64,000 bases of DNA from Celoporthe dispersa (GCA_016584495.1 WAID01000013.1:558001-622000), one strand, 5' to 3'. Shown: positions 47,425 through 60,288, counted from the first letter of the stretch. Numbers and translations are program-made. The notes: generated by a model not told the origin, from the letters alone.

Positions 47425-48875
47425 AAGATCTGCCGTGCACATCGTAAGACCATACGCAGGCATGACCTGATGCAGAGGAGACGGTGATGAGCAGCAGATA
47501 GTATAGTAAATGGCTCAAGCTGCAATACCCGCACATGGTGTGCTGTGATCACATCCAGTCCTGCTTTTAAAGAGTCCAGTATCCCTCACTGACACCTTGG
47601 TGGAGGACCTGATCATCAATCCGGCCCATATCAACACCAACAGTCTAGAGTGCCGACTCGAGACGGCGGCCTGTCGAGCTGCTGCTGCTGCTGCTACCCC
47701 TGGCCTGGAGCACAAAGGCGTGGTGTGTGTGTGTGACCTCGGGAGGAAACCAAAAAGTCATCATGGTTTCAGCAGCAAAACAAGTGAGACGTTGTACGGG
47801 AGAAGGCGCACAAGTTTGTAGGAATCTGCTTGGAGGCATGGTGTAGTAATTACCTGATTGGTGGGCATTATCTCTATAATGGTCCACAGCATTACTGTTA
47901 TTGACTCTTAACAAAAGGCAGTAATAGTGGTAGGGAAATATGTATGGCAGTAGGCTAGTGTTCTTTTTTTTTTCTTTTCTTTTCTTTTCTTTTCTCTTCC
48001 CCTTTCTGCAGGTCATACTCTCACTAGAGCACTTGACTACAGGAGCAAGACCTGATCTAGACGTCGGTCGACACGTCAGCTGTGGCTGCTGCTGCTGTAT
48101 TATAGGGTAGTCAACGAGCTGTCTTTCTTTGCCCCCTCCCCCCCTTTCCCAAACCAGGCACACATCCCAGTACCGGTCCAGAAAAGGCTGACCCTACTCG
48201 GACCCATGCACGAGGTGATAGCCGACTTATTGAAATCCTTCCCTTGTAATCCTTCCGGGCTCGTACGCCCGCCACACACAGGGCCGCAGACATCTCATTG
48301 CCCCCCCCCCCCCCAAAATGACGGAATCCTACACAAGACTGCCGGCCGGCCCCCAAACCAAACAAAGATCTGTTGCCAGCCGCCCGGAGCTTTTGCCCTG
48401 CGGAATTTGTTCCCGGGAACAAAGCTGTCAGGAAGCGTAGGACAGACAGCCGCCTGCCGCGGGAGTGGCGCTCGGGAAGGAAGGGAGGATGGGGATGGAC
48501 GCCCGCATATTCGCTGCGGTAGGTGAGCTGTTGAGAGATATGGCGAGGCCGGACGGCTTATGCATGGCGACAAGGACAAATATGTCCGGAAAGGGGGGGC
48601 GCTAGGTCACACAGGGAGGGTAAGCGCAGCAACTCGGTGTAGAAGCAGGTTGCACGTCTGTAATAGTAGTCTTCTTTACGAATATTCGTAACACAATAAC
48701 CCCTGGCTGCCCTTCTTTTTCCCTATTCCTCTCTCTCTCTCTCCTTTGTACAGGTTTAAAAAGGATCACCAGTCTTGATTTTCCTCCTCTACACCCACAG
48801 CCACAGCCATAGTCACCTCCCAAGGTCCTGAATCGCATACCTACCACCCGCCTCAATAGAAAGCCGAGCCTCGCT

Positions 48876-50631
48876 ATGATGGACACCGACAGCCCACCCA
48901 GCGAGAAACAGGTCGAGTTGGACGAGAGGAAGGAGGAGGGAACGGATGGTAGCGACAAGGCCGCGACAGAGCCATCCGTCCAGGGGCTGGATGTGAGCCC
49001 ATCCCGGCCAGATCCCGACAAGGCCTTGAGTGCGCCAGCAGCCGCAGCGGTGATGCCGCCGTCGTCTGGTATGCCCAAACCCCCCAATGGTGGTCTGCAG
49101 GCCTGGCTTCGGGTGTTTGGGGGCTTCTGGATCTACTTTAACACATGGTACGTCGATGCCTTTTTCCTTTCTTTCATCTTCCTTCTTCTCTCTTTATGCA
49201 TGTTTTCTATTGCTAATCATGAACCATCTGAGGGGGGGAATAAAAAAGGGGGCTCATCATGACATTCGGGGTCTTCCAGACCTACTATGAGGGCCACCTC
49301 ATCTCGCAGTACTCTCCCTCATCGATCTCGTGGATCGGGACAATTCAGGTCTTCCTCCTGGTCGAGGTGGGGATCATCGCAGGGCCGCTGTACGACCAGG
49401 GCTACCTGCGGTATCTGATCACAGGAGGGTCCCTGCTGCTCTCGCTGGGTTTCATGATGGCCAGCCTGTCGAGGGAATACTATGCAATCTTCCTGTCCCT
49501 GGGCGTGTGCGTGGGTCTGGGGATGGGGTTGCTCTTCTTCCCTGGGGTGTCGGCCTTTACGACATATTTCACGACGAGGCGCGGGATGGCCAATGGTGTT
49601 GCTGCTTCTGGGAGCGCACTCGGTAAGTGTCCTTTACTTTTTTTCTTTTAATTTTTTTTTCTCCGGTGAGACATACAACTACAAGTATTGTCGAGATTTT
49701 CAAGTATTGAACTTGGGCTAATGACAATCATGGCCAGGTGCGGTTCTGTATCCCATAATCCTGCGACAGCTCATCTTCCAGGTGTCTTTCCCATGGGCAG
49801 TGCGGACAGTAGGCTTCATCGTCTTCGGGACGGCCCTTGTCCCGATCTTCCTCCTGAAGCCCATGTTCCTACCACAGGGCAGGCGGAAGCTCTTTGACAA
49901 GAGCATCTTTCACGACCGCGTCTGTATGTTATGCGCCCCAGTGTAGTTTCCTTCTTCTTCTCTCCTCCTCCTCCTCTTCCGAAAGAAACACCAAGATGAA
50001 TGAGAACTGACTTTCTTGATCTTTCTCCTCCCTCCTCACACCCACCACAGACACCCTATTCTCCCTCACCAACCTGATAGGCTGGCTAGGGGTCCAGATC
50101 CCCCTCTTCTACGCCGGCCCCTTCGCCGAGTTCTCCCTGCACACCACCGAGTCCGCCTCCTTCTACATGCTCGCCATCATAGGTGCAGGCTCCCTCCCGG
50201 GCCGCCTCCTCGCCCCCTTGCTAGGCGACCGCCTCGGCCCGCTCCACATCTACCCGGTCTTTATGGCCCTCGCGGGCATCGTGGCCCTCGCCTGGATCCG
50301 GGTGACCACCTACGGCGGTCTTGTCGCCGTCGCGCTGCTGTACGGGTTCGCGTACGGCGGCGTGGTCAGCCTGCCCCCTCCCGCGGTGGCCGCCATAACG
50401 CCGGACGTGAGGATGCTGGGGACCCGGATCGGGTGTTGTTTTATGTTTGCCGGGGTGAGCGCCATGGTGGGACCGCCGATTGCCGGGGCGATCGAGGGTG
50501 GTGAGGCCGGGTTCAAGGGGCTGTTTGGGTTTGCGGGGGCCATGATGCTGGCGGGGAGCCTGCTCCTGGGCGGTGTGGCCTGGCTGCACGAGAGAGAGGT
50601 GAGGAGGGAGAGGGAGGGCATACAGTCATAG
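48876..50631 (+). CDS. MFS transporter, monocarboxylate (MCT)-like
   Basis: Twelve-helix major facilitator of the fungal monocarboxylate-transporter-like group, probably in the plasma membrane; the substrate is unknown. Exons 48876-49147, 49249-49622, 49738-49923, 50051-50631; introns 101-127 bp; 470 codons, no frame break. A cytosolic acidic N-terminus of about 70 residues ends at PPNGGLQAWLRVFGGFWIYF, the typical start of helix 1, followed by WGLIMTFGVFQTYYEGHL. Further family features: SPSSISWIGTIQVFLLV, GPLYDQGYLRYLI, GMGLLFFPGVSAFTTYFTTR with RRGMANGVAASGSALG after helix 4, and in the second half GAGSLPGRLLAPLLGDRLG. Divergent from the copper amine oxidase, so co-regulation is possible but unproven. 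Confidence 0.9.
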
Positions 50632-51044
50632 AAGTATCGATACTATTAATTAATAGTAGTTTGAAGACACAAGGATTCTCCATTCTTGTATAGGGTATAT
50701 AAGGCATATATTATTTCTCTCTCCAAGATAAATGAAGGTTTCTATGCAGTTGGATATTATATGAGTAAGATGAGAAGAAATAAAAAGAATAAAAGGAAAA
50801 AAGACCACCAATGCTGTTCAATCTAAAACCAAAAACGCCGGATATCATGCCAACGCCTTTTTTCTTTTTTCGTTTTCGCTTTCCTTCCTTTTCCTCTCTC
50901 AATGAATGATGCAGAAGCCTAAGATGCAGAGATGAATGAAGATGCAGAAAGACTAAAGATGCAGAAATGAGTGAAAACGAATGATGCAAAAGATGACCAG
51001 AAAAAAAGAAAAAAAAAAACATCACTGCAGTCTCATGCAGCCAA
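50632..51044. other. Short intergenic region between convergent genes
   Basis: About 0.4 kb with the 3' ends of the MFS gene and the giant glycosyltransferase. An A-rich tract lies at 51001-51020. GATGCAGA-like repeats occur near 50910-50990. No gene. Confidence 0.6.
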
Positions 51045-54000
51045 CTATGCAATCTCCGCCGCTGTAGATGCATAAGAAACCGTCCTCGACTCGATCCAGG
51101 GCCGCCTCGGCGCCTTGCTCAGCCTCTTGCCCTCGTGCCCGCTCCCGACGGACAGGAACGACCCCCTGGTGCTGGGCGGGAACTCCTGCCACCGGATGCT
51201 CTTCTTCCGCATGGGCCCGGCGCCCTGGTAATGGTATGAGGCCGAGGCATACGGGTTCGTCCGGCCTCCTCCCGCCGCGCCGCCGCCCGCGGCCCTGGAC
51301 CCGCCGCCGTCGCCCCTGCGCTGGGTGACGTCCAGCACGCCCGAGTCCTCCGTCTCGGCCCACAGCTCCTCCTCGGAGACGTCGCTGTAGCGCAGGGGCA
51401 GCGGGGCGCCGAAGCGGAAGCTCCTGTGGGCCGGGGCCATGAGGGCGTCGTCGGCGCGCATCCGGGCCAGGTGCCACTGGACCCAGTACATCTGCTCGTG
51501 CTCGCGCAGGTACCGCTTGCCGTGGAAGCCCCTGAGCACCACGCCGCGCGACAGCATGCCGAGGCCGCGGCGGAACTCGGCCTTCTCGTACATGCGGCGC
51601 GTCAGCCAGGCCACGTCGCCGTCGCGGATGACGTCCGGGAGGGCGAGCGACGCCGGCACGGCTCTCCCTCTCGCCCACCTCGCCCGTGAACTTGGACCAC
51701 GGCCCGACCATGGCGAGCATGGCGATCTGGGCGCGGGCCAGGGCCACGGGGTCGTTGGGCGGCACCACCTCGCCGTACTTCTTGGTGGGGTCGTCCGGGT
51801 CGGTCAGGACCAGGGCGGTGGCGCCGACCGAGGTGGCGACGATGGGCACGCCGGCGAGGGCGGCCTCGGCGATGGCCAGCGGGAGGCCCTCGGACAGGGA
51901 CGAGTTCATAAACAGCCAGGCGTCGCGGAGGACCTCCTGCGGGCGGCCGAAGCCGCCCAGGGTGACGCTGTCGCCGAGGCGGCACTGCTGGATCAGCTTG
52001 ATGGTGTCGATGGTGTACTGGGGCTCGCGGTCCTGGGCGCCGTAGACGACGAGGCGGTAGTCCCGGAAGCCGAACTTGTTGACGATGACGTCGGCGGCCA
52101 GGACGGCGGTGCGCACGTCCTTGATGAACTGCACGTTGGACAGCATGACCACGGTGGGGACCTCGGTGCGCACGTGGTCGACGGGCTCGAAGGCGTCCAT
52201 GTTGCCCACGCCGTTGACGATGGGGTCGATCTTGCGCCGGAACTGGCGGCGGTGGCTGACCTGCCCCCGGTCGGTGCCCAGGTCGGCCTCCCAGGTCGGG
52301 TTGAAGAAGGAAGTGCAGGGCAGGATGACGTCGGCGTGGAAGTAGGCCAGGCGGGTGGCCAGGCCGATGCCCGCGAGGAGCATGGTCTGCACGGGCACCG
52401 ACAGCTCGCACTGGGCGGGCGAGATGTTGAGGCAGCACTCGCGCCAGAGGATGGCGTGGTCCCAGATGCCGAAGGTGGTGCCGCGCTTGTACTTGAGCAG
52501 CATGCCGAAGAGGCTGCTGATGCCGTGGTGGGTGCTCTGGAACACCCGCGGGCAGCTCTCGGGCGTCTGCACGCTGAAGATGAAGAAGTACGACTTGTAG
52601 ATGGCCATGGCGTCGCGGAGGTCCGTCATGGTGGGCCGCGACAGCTCGAGGGCGCCGCGCGGGCCGTTGGTCTTGGCGTCGTCGTCGTCGTCGTGCTCGG
52701 CGAGCCACGCCTCGACCCACGCCGCCGCCACCTCCTTGCTGTTCCACGTGGCGTTGTAGTCCTTGTGCTCAAAGTACTTGAACATGGTGAGCATGACGTT
52801 GCTGAGGCGCAGCAGGTCCGGCCGGGTGAAGGACGTCGTCCGCGCGCCCCGGACAAACTGCTTCAGCAGGGGCACAAAGGTGCCGATGATGTCCCGCCCG
52901 ATCTCCGTGTTGCCGATCTTGCGGTCCACCTCGGACTGCAGCAGGTTGTCGACGACGCCGTGGCTGGGCGTCTTGCCGTCCAGCCCCCACAGCGGCAGGA
53001 TCTTGAGCGACTGGACGTTCTTCTCGATCTGGAAGCGCGGGATGCCGTACTCGTTGGCGGACTCGGCCAGCACGTGGTTGCGGATGGTGCTGTGGCCGTT
53101 GACCAGGTCGCGGCGGCAGTTGGACACCCCGCCGGGCGACTCGGGCCAGCAGCCGACGTCGTTGAAGATGACCGAGATGCGGTCCGCCGTGTCCCGGAAG
53201 CAGTCCTCGGGCCGCGTGGTCATCTGGTTGGCGTCCTTGCCCAGGCCCATGGCGTACAGGTCGGCCGCCTTGATGGGCAGCATGCACACCTCGGACACGT
53301 CCCTCTCGATCTCGATGGCCGCCACGATCTGCTCGATGTTGTCGTCCAGCACCCGCTTGGCCGAGGTGAGCCGGCCCGACGACCGGCACGCCCAGTACCT
53401 CTGCAGCGCCGGCTCCTCGCGCAGGATCAGCTCGTCCATCCAGCACGCCGTGATGCCGTCCAGCGAGTTGGACCGGAGCCAGCCGTTCCACAGCTCCGTC
53501 CGCAGCCACCACGTCGGCACCCGCGTGTAGACCTTCTTCTTGGCCAGGTAGCTCCACGCGCCCGGGTTGAGCACGGTCGAGAGGGACCCGGCGCTGCTGA
53601 GCCTGCCCGCGTACTTGAAGGCCCGGCGCACGTCGTCGCGGTGGTGGCGGATCAGCAGGTCGTCGTTCTCAAACGCCACGTCCGACGGCCGCCGGAGCAT
53701 GACCTCCTCCTCCGCGAACACCTCGGGCGGCTGTGCCACCATGCAGCGCGTGCCTTTCGCCCCGTCCTCGAGCACCGTGACCATGGTCGGGTCGCGGCGG
53801 TGCGCATAGCTGCTGGTCGTCGTGTACCTCCTGCCGCCCACCCTGCGGACCACCCGGCACACGCGGTCCGACGGCACCCAGTCCAGCTTTGCGCCCACGT
53901 CCGCGCGGAGGGGCACGCCCCAGTACACCGCGAGGCTGTCGCTGCTGTCATCACCGGGGCTGTCGCCGCCGCCGCCACCCGGCCTGGCCCGCCTGAACTC

Positions 54001-57000
54001 GGCCCGCAGGATCTCGTGGCTGTTCTTGGGGCTGGACTTGTACGAGTAGGTAAAGTCGTACTCGGTCCCGCCCAGCCGCATCACGCCGTGGGTCACGCGC
54101 CCGTACCGGTCGTAGAAGCAGCGCCTGGAGTCGTCGCCGTCCACCACCTCCTTGTGCGAGGGCCACCGGCTGCGGGACCCCTCCGCGAAGAAGAAAGTCG
54201 ACACCACCACGGGCGGGCTGGTCTTCTTCTTGTTGCTGCTGCTGCCGCTGCCGCCCGCCGACCTGTCTTGCCGGCGCAGGAGGCGGTAGAAATCCCCATA
54301 CACGGCCGTGGACACGGGCTCCGCGTCGGTCGGGCGCGTCGAGAGCGCCCTGTCGAAGATGTCGAGGGTGAGGGAGCCGTCCTGGTCGCTGCGGGCGGCG
54401 AAGCCCGTGATGATCCTGCGCGGCTGCTCGATGATGACCCGGTCCCGGACCAGCGTGCGCGAGGCGCCCTTCTTGGCCAGGCGCGAGATGCGCACCAGGT
54501 TCTTGCGGTGGTAGATGAGGAGCACGTAGACCCACGCGTTCTTGAGGAGCCAGCAGGCGCGCCAGAAGGACAGCACCACCCAGAGGATGGGCCCGCGCGC
54601 GTACCAGTACCGCACCTCGTACCACAGCTCGCGCTCCACGTCCGAGCCCGCGCCCGTGAGGATACCCACCCACTTGGTGAAGCCGGACGGGACCGAGGCG
54701 AGGCCGGACGCGGCCCTGTAGAGGAGGCTGTGCTGCCGCTGGCCGCCCTGGCCGGTGTGCACCGGCGAGCAGTGCAGCTCCGCCTTGGCCAGCGGCGCCG
54801 CGCCCGTCTCGAGAGAGTACTCGGCGTTGACGTGCTCGCGCTCCAGCGTCTTCTCGTAGATGCCCAGCGCCGTCTCGACGTGGAAGTCGCACGTCTGCAG
54901 GTCGACGGCCTGCGCGGCCAGCCACGCGTGCAGGCCGCGGCTCACGCCCACCGGGTCGCCCAGGATGCGGCACACCACGGCCTGGCGCGCGTCCAGCGGG
55001 AGGTCCGCCCACCGCGTGTCCACGGCCACGCCCAAGCACAGGTGCTTCATCAGCCGGAGGTTGGTCTTGCGCTGCACGTCCAGCAGCGTCGGCAGGTCCG
55101 ACGTCGACAGCTCGAAGTCGATGCGCCGCGACACCTGCTCCGTCTCGTGCAGGAAGTGCTCGGCCTGCACCGCCCGCGCCCGGTCCATGTGGAACACGGC
55201 CCGCGCCACGTGGAAGAGGATGGCCTCGGCGGCGAAGTACGCCAGCAGCGGCTGCCACGTCGGCACGTCCACCTCGTCCTCCAGCAGGTAGCCCGTCGAG
55301 ATCTCGAGCACCTCCCCGTCGTACCGGCCCAGCGACATGGACCCGCCGAGCCCCCCTGTCGATGAAGGCCGTGCGGGTGCTGAGGAGCAGCTCGACCCGC
55401 CCCGCCGCCCACATGTCCAGCGCCACCCGCAGCACATCCTCGGACCACGCCGCGTTCTGCGCGTGCTGGTTGGGCCGGCTGATGCTCAGCTGCAGCAGCT
55501 CCGTAATCCTCTCGCAGGTGAGGGACCGCGACGACGCCGATGAGACCCGGCTGCCGGGCAGGTTCTTCCACGCCGCCACCTCTGCCGTCTCCGAGACCGC
55601 CATGCTGGGGTCCGACAGCCTGGGCTGTGCCCAGCAGCAGGCGGAGGAGGCGGGGCCGGGTGCGGAAAAGTCATCAGTGGTACCAGGCCGTGGGCCGCGG
55701 GGCGCGGGCTCCCGGATGTGCAGGTCCTTCCACACAAAAAAAGGTCGTCAGGGCGGCGGCCAGCAGTGAGGCCGCGTTCAGGGCGATGACGTCGGTGAAG
55801 AAGGGTTCGTGGTCGCCGTAGACCCCGTGGATGGTGCAGCCGGCGACGAAGCCCACCGCGGCGCTGCAGAGGATCGAGGCCGTGTGGTAGCCGACGTCCG
55901 TGGTGAAGCACCGGTTGAACTGGAAGACCATGACGCCCGTGTAGGCGATACAGTAGGCGTAGAACAGGATCACCACCTCGGCGCTCCGGACAAAGACCCA
56001 CACGAGGATGCACGACACGCCGAACCAGAAGAGGAGCCGCTGCGACAGCTCCAGCAGGGCGCCCAGGTACTTCCTGCGCCGCCGCCGCTCCCAGTCCCGC
56101 CCGACCTGCTCCGCGTGGTCCAGGTCCAGCAGCTTCTCCTCCGACAGCGCGTAGCTGCCGGACCAGTACTTCTGCAGCGTGCCGTCCAGCGTCATGACGG
56201 ACGCGCAGAAGTACAGGATGGCGAAGCAGATGCCGTACCGGGCCGTGTCGTCGATGAAGACGCTGATGGCCACGTACTCGGCGCTCATGACGATGCTGAC
56301 CCAGCGGTCCATGAGCGCCACCAGGAACAGGCCCACGCTGACGCCGATGTCGAACCTGGCGTACCGGAAGAGGATGAAGATGCTGTGCTCCTTGAGGCCC
56401 TGCGCCATCTGCTCCTGCGTCTTGAGCGCCTGGCTGACCTGCCCGAACCACGCCGGCGTCAGCGTGTCCGCGCGCGGCCGGGCCGGGTCGTCCTTCTTCA
56501 GCAGCCAGTCCAGGTACGGCATGCCCCTGGCCACGCGCGCCACCACCGGGTCCGCGTGCGAGCTGGCGCCCAGGCCGAGCACGCCGTGGCTGTACGCCTC
56601 GACCTGGTGGCGGAACGCCAGGAGGGCCGTCTTCCTCCTGGCCTCGGGCGTGACGTCGCCGCCGTCGTCCTCCGCCTTGGCCTGCGGGCTGCCCTTGTCC
56701 TGCCTGGCGTCGTACCAGCCCAGGATGTCCTTCTCCGCCAGGCGCGGGATCTTCTCCATCCAGGTGGACCACTCGTGGCAGAGGCTGCGGTACTGGACCA
56801 GGATGAGGACCAGGAACCCGTACGCGACGGGCAGGTAGATCTGCAGGTCGTGGCCGGGCGAGAAGGTGGAGATCAGAGGCGACAGGAAGAACGTGGGGAT
56901 GGTCCGCCACAGCACGGTGCGGCCGGACGTGAGGGGGCTTCCCCGCTGGTGCATCGTTGCCATGACGCCTGGGAACAAGGAGGAAGACAAAGTGTTAGCG

Positions 57001-60000
57001 GGCGGGGGGCAGGTGGGCCGGAGGAGAGCAGGAGGTGTAGCGGGGACTTACCGAGGACGTTCAGGTACGTGGAGATGGCGACGAGGTAGAGGAAGAAGAC
57101 GATGCCGGACAGGACGTTGACCTTGACGGTGAAGATGATGAAGCCGACCAAGCCGACGAGGATGGTGATGACAAAACCGCCGGACAGCCGCTGGACGTGG
57201 AAGTAGATCATGTTGTCGTAGGCATAGTTGCAGATGTAGTAGTTGCCGATGCTGCCGACCCAACCGGTGACGCCGGCCGAGATGAGCAGCGACATGAGGA
57301 GCGCGTAGCACGCGGCGGTGAGGTGGTCGCCGCCGAGCCAGGCGGTCATGAACAGGCCCCTGCCGAGGAAGGTCAGGAGCAGGATGTCGATGATGGCCGG
57401 GAGGCAGAAGATGGACAGCGCGCCGAAGTCGGCAAACTTCCTGCGGATGCTGACCACCGTCTTGGACACGTCAAAGTCCTTCCTGGACGGGCCGTCGGGG
57501 CCCATCTCCTCGTCGGCACCGGCGGGGACGGGATCCGGCTTCGCGAAGGCCGTCATGATCTTCTTGTCCTTGAAGCCCGCGGGCGGCGGGTGGTCGTCGA
57601 GGAACTCGCGGTAGCGGTCGTAGATGATCTCGCCGAGGTCGCGCGGGAGCATGCCGAAGTAGGCCTCGCACTGCGACCCGAGGGCCCAGAGCTCCGAGAA
57701 GACCGCGGCCTGGTCGCGCTGGGAGAGGAAGAAGGGGCAGCGGTCCGTGGTCTCGACGTAGACGTCCTCGAAGGCGCCCTTGCGCAGGGCCGAGAAGAAG
57801 ATGAGGGCGAAGAGGTCGGCGTTGACGTCCACGTAGTCGCAGCTGGTCCAGGAGCCCCACGGGTCGTACGCGTGCAGGAGCGCGTCCGTCAGCGTGTTGA
57901 GCCTGTCGCGGTCCCCCGAGAACAGCGCGTCGACCACGATCCGGTCGACGAGGTGGTACAGGTGGAGCAGGTTGGTCACCGACGGCAGCCTCTGCGCCCC
58001 GAGGCGCACAAAGTCCTGCAGGCGCCGCTGGAGGAGCGACTCCATGTCCTGCGCGCCGCTGAGGAAGCCGAACGAGGCGGCGTGGTTCCACGACTGCAGC
58101 GAGGTCTCGTCGATGAGCACGGAGCGGCACCGCTCCTCGATGCCCGGCCTGAGGGGGTGGCTCAGGTTGGACACCCGCATCTGCGCCAGCAGGAACAGTG
58201 CCTCTGCCGGTGTGGCGTTGTCGATCTGGTGGCGGATGCTCAGCGGGAGCGACACGTCCTCGGGTGCGCCGCCCGGGGAGCCCGCTGCCCGCTCGAACCG
58301 CAGCTCCTCCTCGTAGCGCTCGACGCGGGGCACGTCGTGGTGCGCGAGCCAGGTGTGCAGGATAGTGTGCAGGTCGCTCGGGCAGCGCCGCGAGATGAAC
58401 ATGTCGATCCCGCCCGCGGCCAGGTCCGGGTCCAGCTGGTGGGGGTCCTCCCCGGGGCCCCCGTGCGCCGCAGACACGCCCCAGAGCTCGGCGGCGTTGT
58501 CCGGGAGGGTGAAGCCGCTGCCGAGGCCCTTGTAGACCAGGACCTTCTGCGTCTTCAGGCCCGTCACCAGCGACTGCACCAGCGGGTAGTGCCTCGAGTC
58601 CCGGGGGTACTGCTTGAGGGCCTCGATGAACTTGGTCATCTCGACGTCCGAGGCCCGCTGCAGCATCTTCAGCCTCCGCAGGTGCACCTGCGTGTCCAGG
58701 ACGGCGTCGTGCTGGGCGGTCGTGGGCTCGCTGAGGAGCGGCACGCAGCCCGAGGGCGAGATCTGCTCCCCCTGCGACGTGCGCTCCCAGAAGTCCTCCC
58801 TGGTCGGGGCGTACGGCACATAGTCCGGCGGCGTGATCATGACAGGCCGTTCCGACCGCAGGTTCTGCAGGTCCTCGGGCAGGGACAGCGGCCGCAGGAG
58901 CTCGTCGATCTCGGGGATGACCTGCTGGAGCCCGCCGAACGGCAGGCTGGCCACCTTCTCGACGGAGCCGCGCCGTCCGCCGCCGCCGCCGCCGCCGCCC
59001 ACGTACGTGAGCCTCTTCTGCTGCATCCAGGAGCTCTGCAGCTCCGACGTCTCGGACCTCCGCAGGTACTCAAAAGCGCTGAGGCTGGGCGGCAGCCTGG
59101 TCGGCACGCCGCTGGTGGGCGCGGTCGGAGACGCGGCTCGGCCGTGCTCGAGGACGGCGGCGAAGTGGTCGGCCAGCTTGTGCGACCTCCCTGACCACGG
59201 CAGCCGAGGGCCGGACGTGCCAGCGGTCCAGGAAGCCGACGAAGAAGGCCGGCCTCTCGATCCGCTGGTCGGCGCACTTGGCCATGGCGTCGCGCAGGGC
59301 TATGGAGCGGAAGTAGTCCCGCCTGGTGCCGTCCTCCAGGATGCACGCGTTCTCCACGACGAGGCCGGAGAGGAACTTGAAGCCCACCAGCCCCAGCACC
59401 CTGGAGTCGTGGTGGCACCTCAGCACGACGGGCACCTGGAGCTCGCAGAGCCCGACGAGGATCTGCGGGACGAGGGCGAGGGCCGCGCTGGGGACCATGC
59501 CGACGTCCAGGACCAAGCCGACGACGGCATTGTCGTTGTAGACGCTGAAGAGGAAGTCGATGGCCGCCGAGGGGGAGAAGCCGGTGGCGGAGCTGATGCC
59601 CAGGTCCAGGCCGTCGACGAGGCCCAGCACGGGCGTGGACGGAGAAACGCCGGCGATGGTGCTCGAGGTCTCGGAGAAGGAGCCCTGGTCGGTGTCCTCG
59701 GTGGCGGCGGCCGCCGTGGTCAGGAACGGCAGGGCGACGATGAGCAGGTCGTGCTCGGCGTTGAGTTTCCCAAAGTTGGGCACGGGGCTGTCCTTCCCAA
59801 AGACACAAAACGACTTGACCGCGGACAGGTCCACGCAGGGCGACGGCTCCATACGTCTTGCCCGCTCGAGCGCCCCATCTCTGGCCCGGCTGTGTTTGCA
59901 TTATATGTTAGCAAAAAGAACCAGGAAAAAAACAAGAAAAGAACAAGAACAAATCAAAACATAAGAAGGAATAAAAAGAAGAGAACCAAATAAAAAATAA

Positions 60001-60288
60001 AAAAAGAAAGAAGAAAAAAACAAAAAACTAAACAATCTCCCACCGGACGAACCTTTTTCTCCTCTTTCTCCATGATCTAAAGGCCCAGGCCGACCTCTCG
60101 CCTATCGTCAGGACGGTCGGGACGCCCAGGGCAATGATGGCAATGATGAACGTGATCCACTGATATGAATGCTGGAGACGCTCATCGCTCGGCAGGATCG
60201 AGTTGCAGTAGATCTTCCAGTGTGTGCCGTTGCCGCAGGCTTCCGTTGCTGTGTCGCCCGACAGCAGAGGCTGGAAGAAGGATGCCAT
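51045..60288 (-). CDS. Giant multi-membrane GT4 polysaccharide synthase, PelF/Gtb3-like (frame breaks)
   Basis: Probable plasma-membrane exopolysaccharide synthase with a cytosolic GT4 domain. Exons: 60288-60053, 59889-57052, 56968-51045; introns 60052-59890 (GTTCGT...ACAG) and 57051-56969 (GTAAGT...CCAG), both phase-consistent; about 3,000 codons after correction. In order: one membrane segment (WITFIIAIIALGVPTVLTIG); a large soluble part of about 800 residues; a first helix bundle (about residues 900-1095, e.g. LSGGFVITILVGLVGFIIFT); a soluble loop; a second bundle (about 1225-1435, e.g. LLFWFGVSCILVWVFV); a long soluble segment; then the GT domain. CWPESPGGVSNCRRD (about 2300) resembles the PelF DUF3492 start. 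EGLPLAIAEA (about 2720) is the retaining-GT E-x7-E motif. Frame changes: about 59185 (one missing), A7 55736-55742 (one extra), C6 55351-55356 (one extra), about 51664 (one extra). The Gtb3 likeness is inference. Confidence 0.8.

Larger units (their letters stand above)
46735..48875. other. Divergent promoter region of amine oxidase and MFS transporter
   Basis: About 2.1 kb shared by two divergent genes. Contains a (GA)n tract (46842-46862), a T run (46914-46921), the GATA motif cluster (listed separately), a TTTTC repeat near 47965-47998, and a run of 14 C at 48301-48314. No gene supported. Confidence 0.55.

Noticed and set aside
51439..55365. 1,308-codon plus-strand open frame opposite the giant synthase
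   Set aside because: It is rich in Arg, Gly, Val and His with no domain, as expected from the antisense of GC-rich codons. The minus strand encodes clear GT4 motifs.
55809..57089. 426-codon plus-strand open frame
   Set aside because: Antisense to the membrane-helix region of the synthase. The minus strand shows proper hydrophobic helices.
57197..59194. 665-codon plus-strand open frame
   Set aside because: Antisense shadow of exon 2 of the synthase, with no recognisable motif and biased composition.
14000..60288. Programmed ribosomal frameshifting as explanation for the many frame changes
   Set aside because: The changes go in both directions, share no slippery motif, and occur in unrelated genes at ordinary homopolymers.
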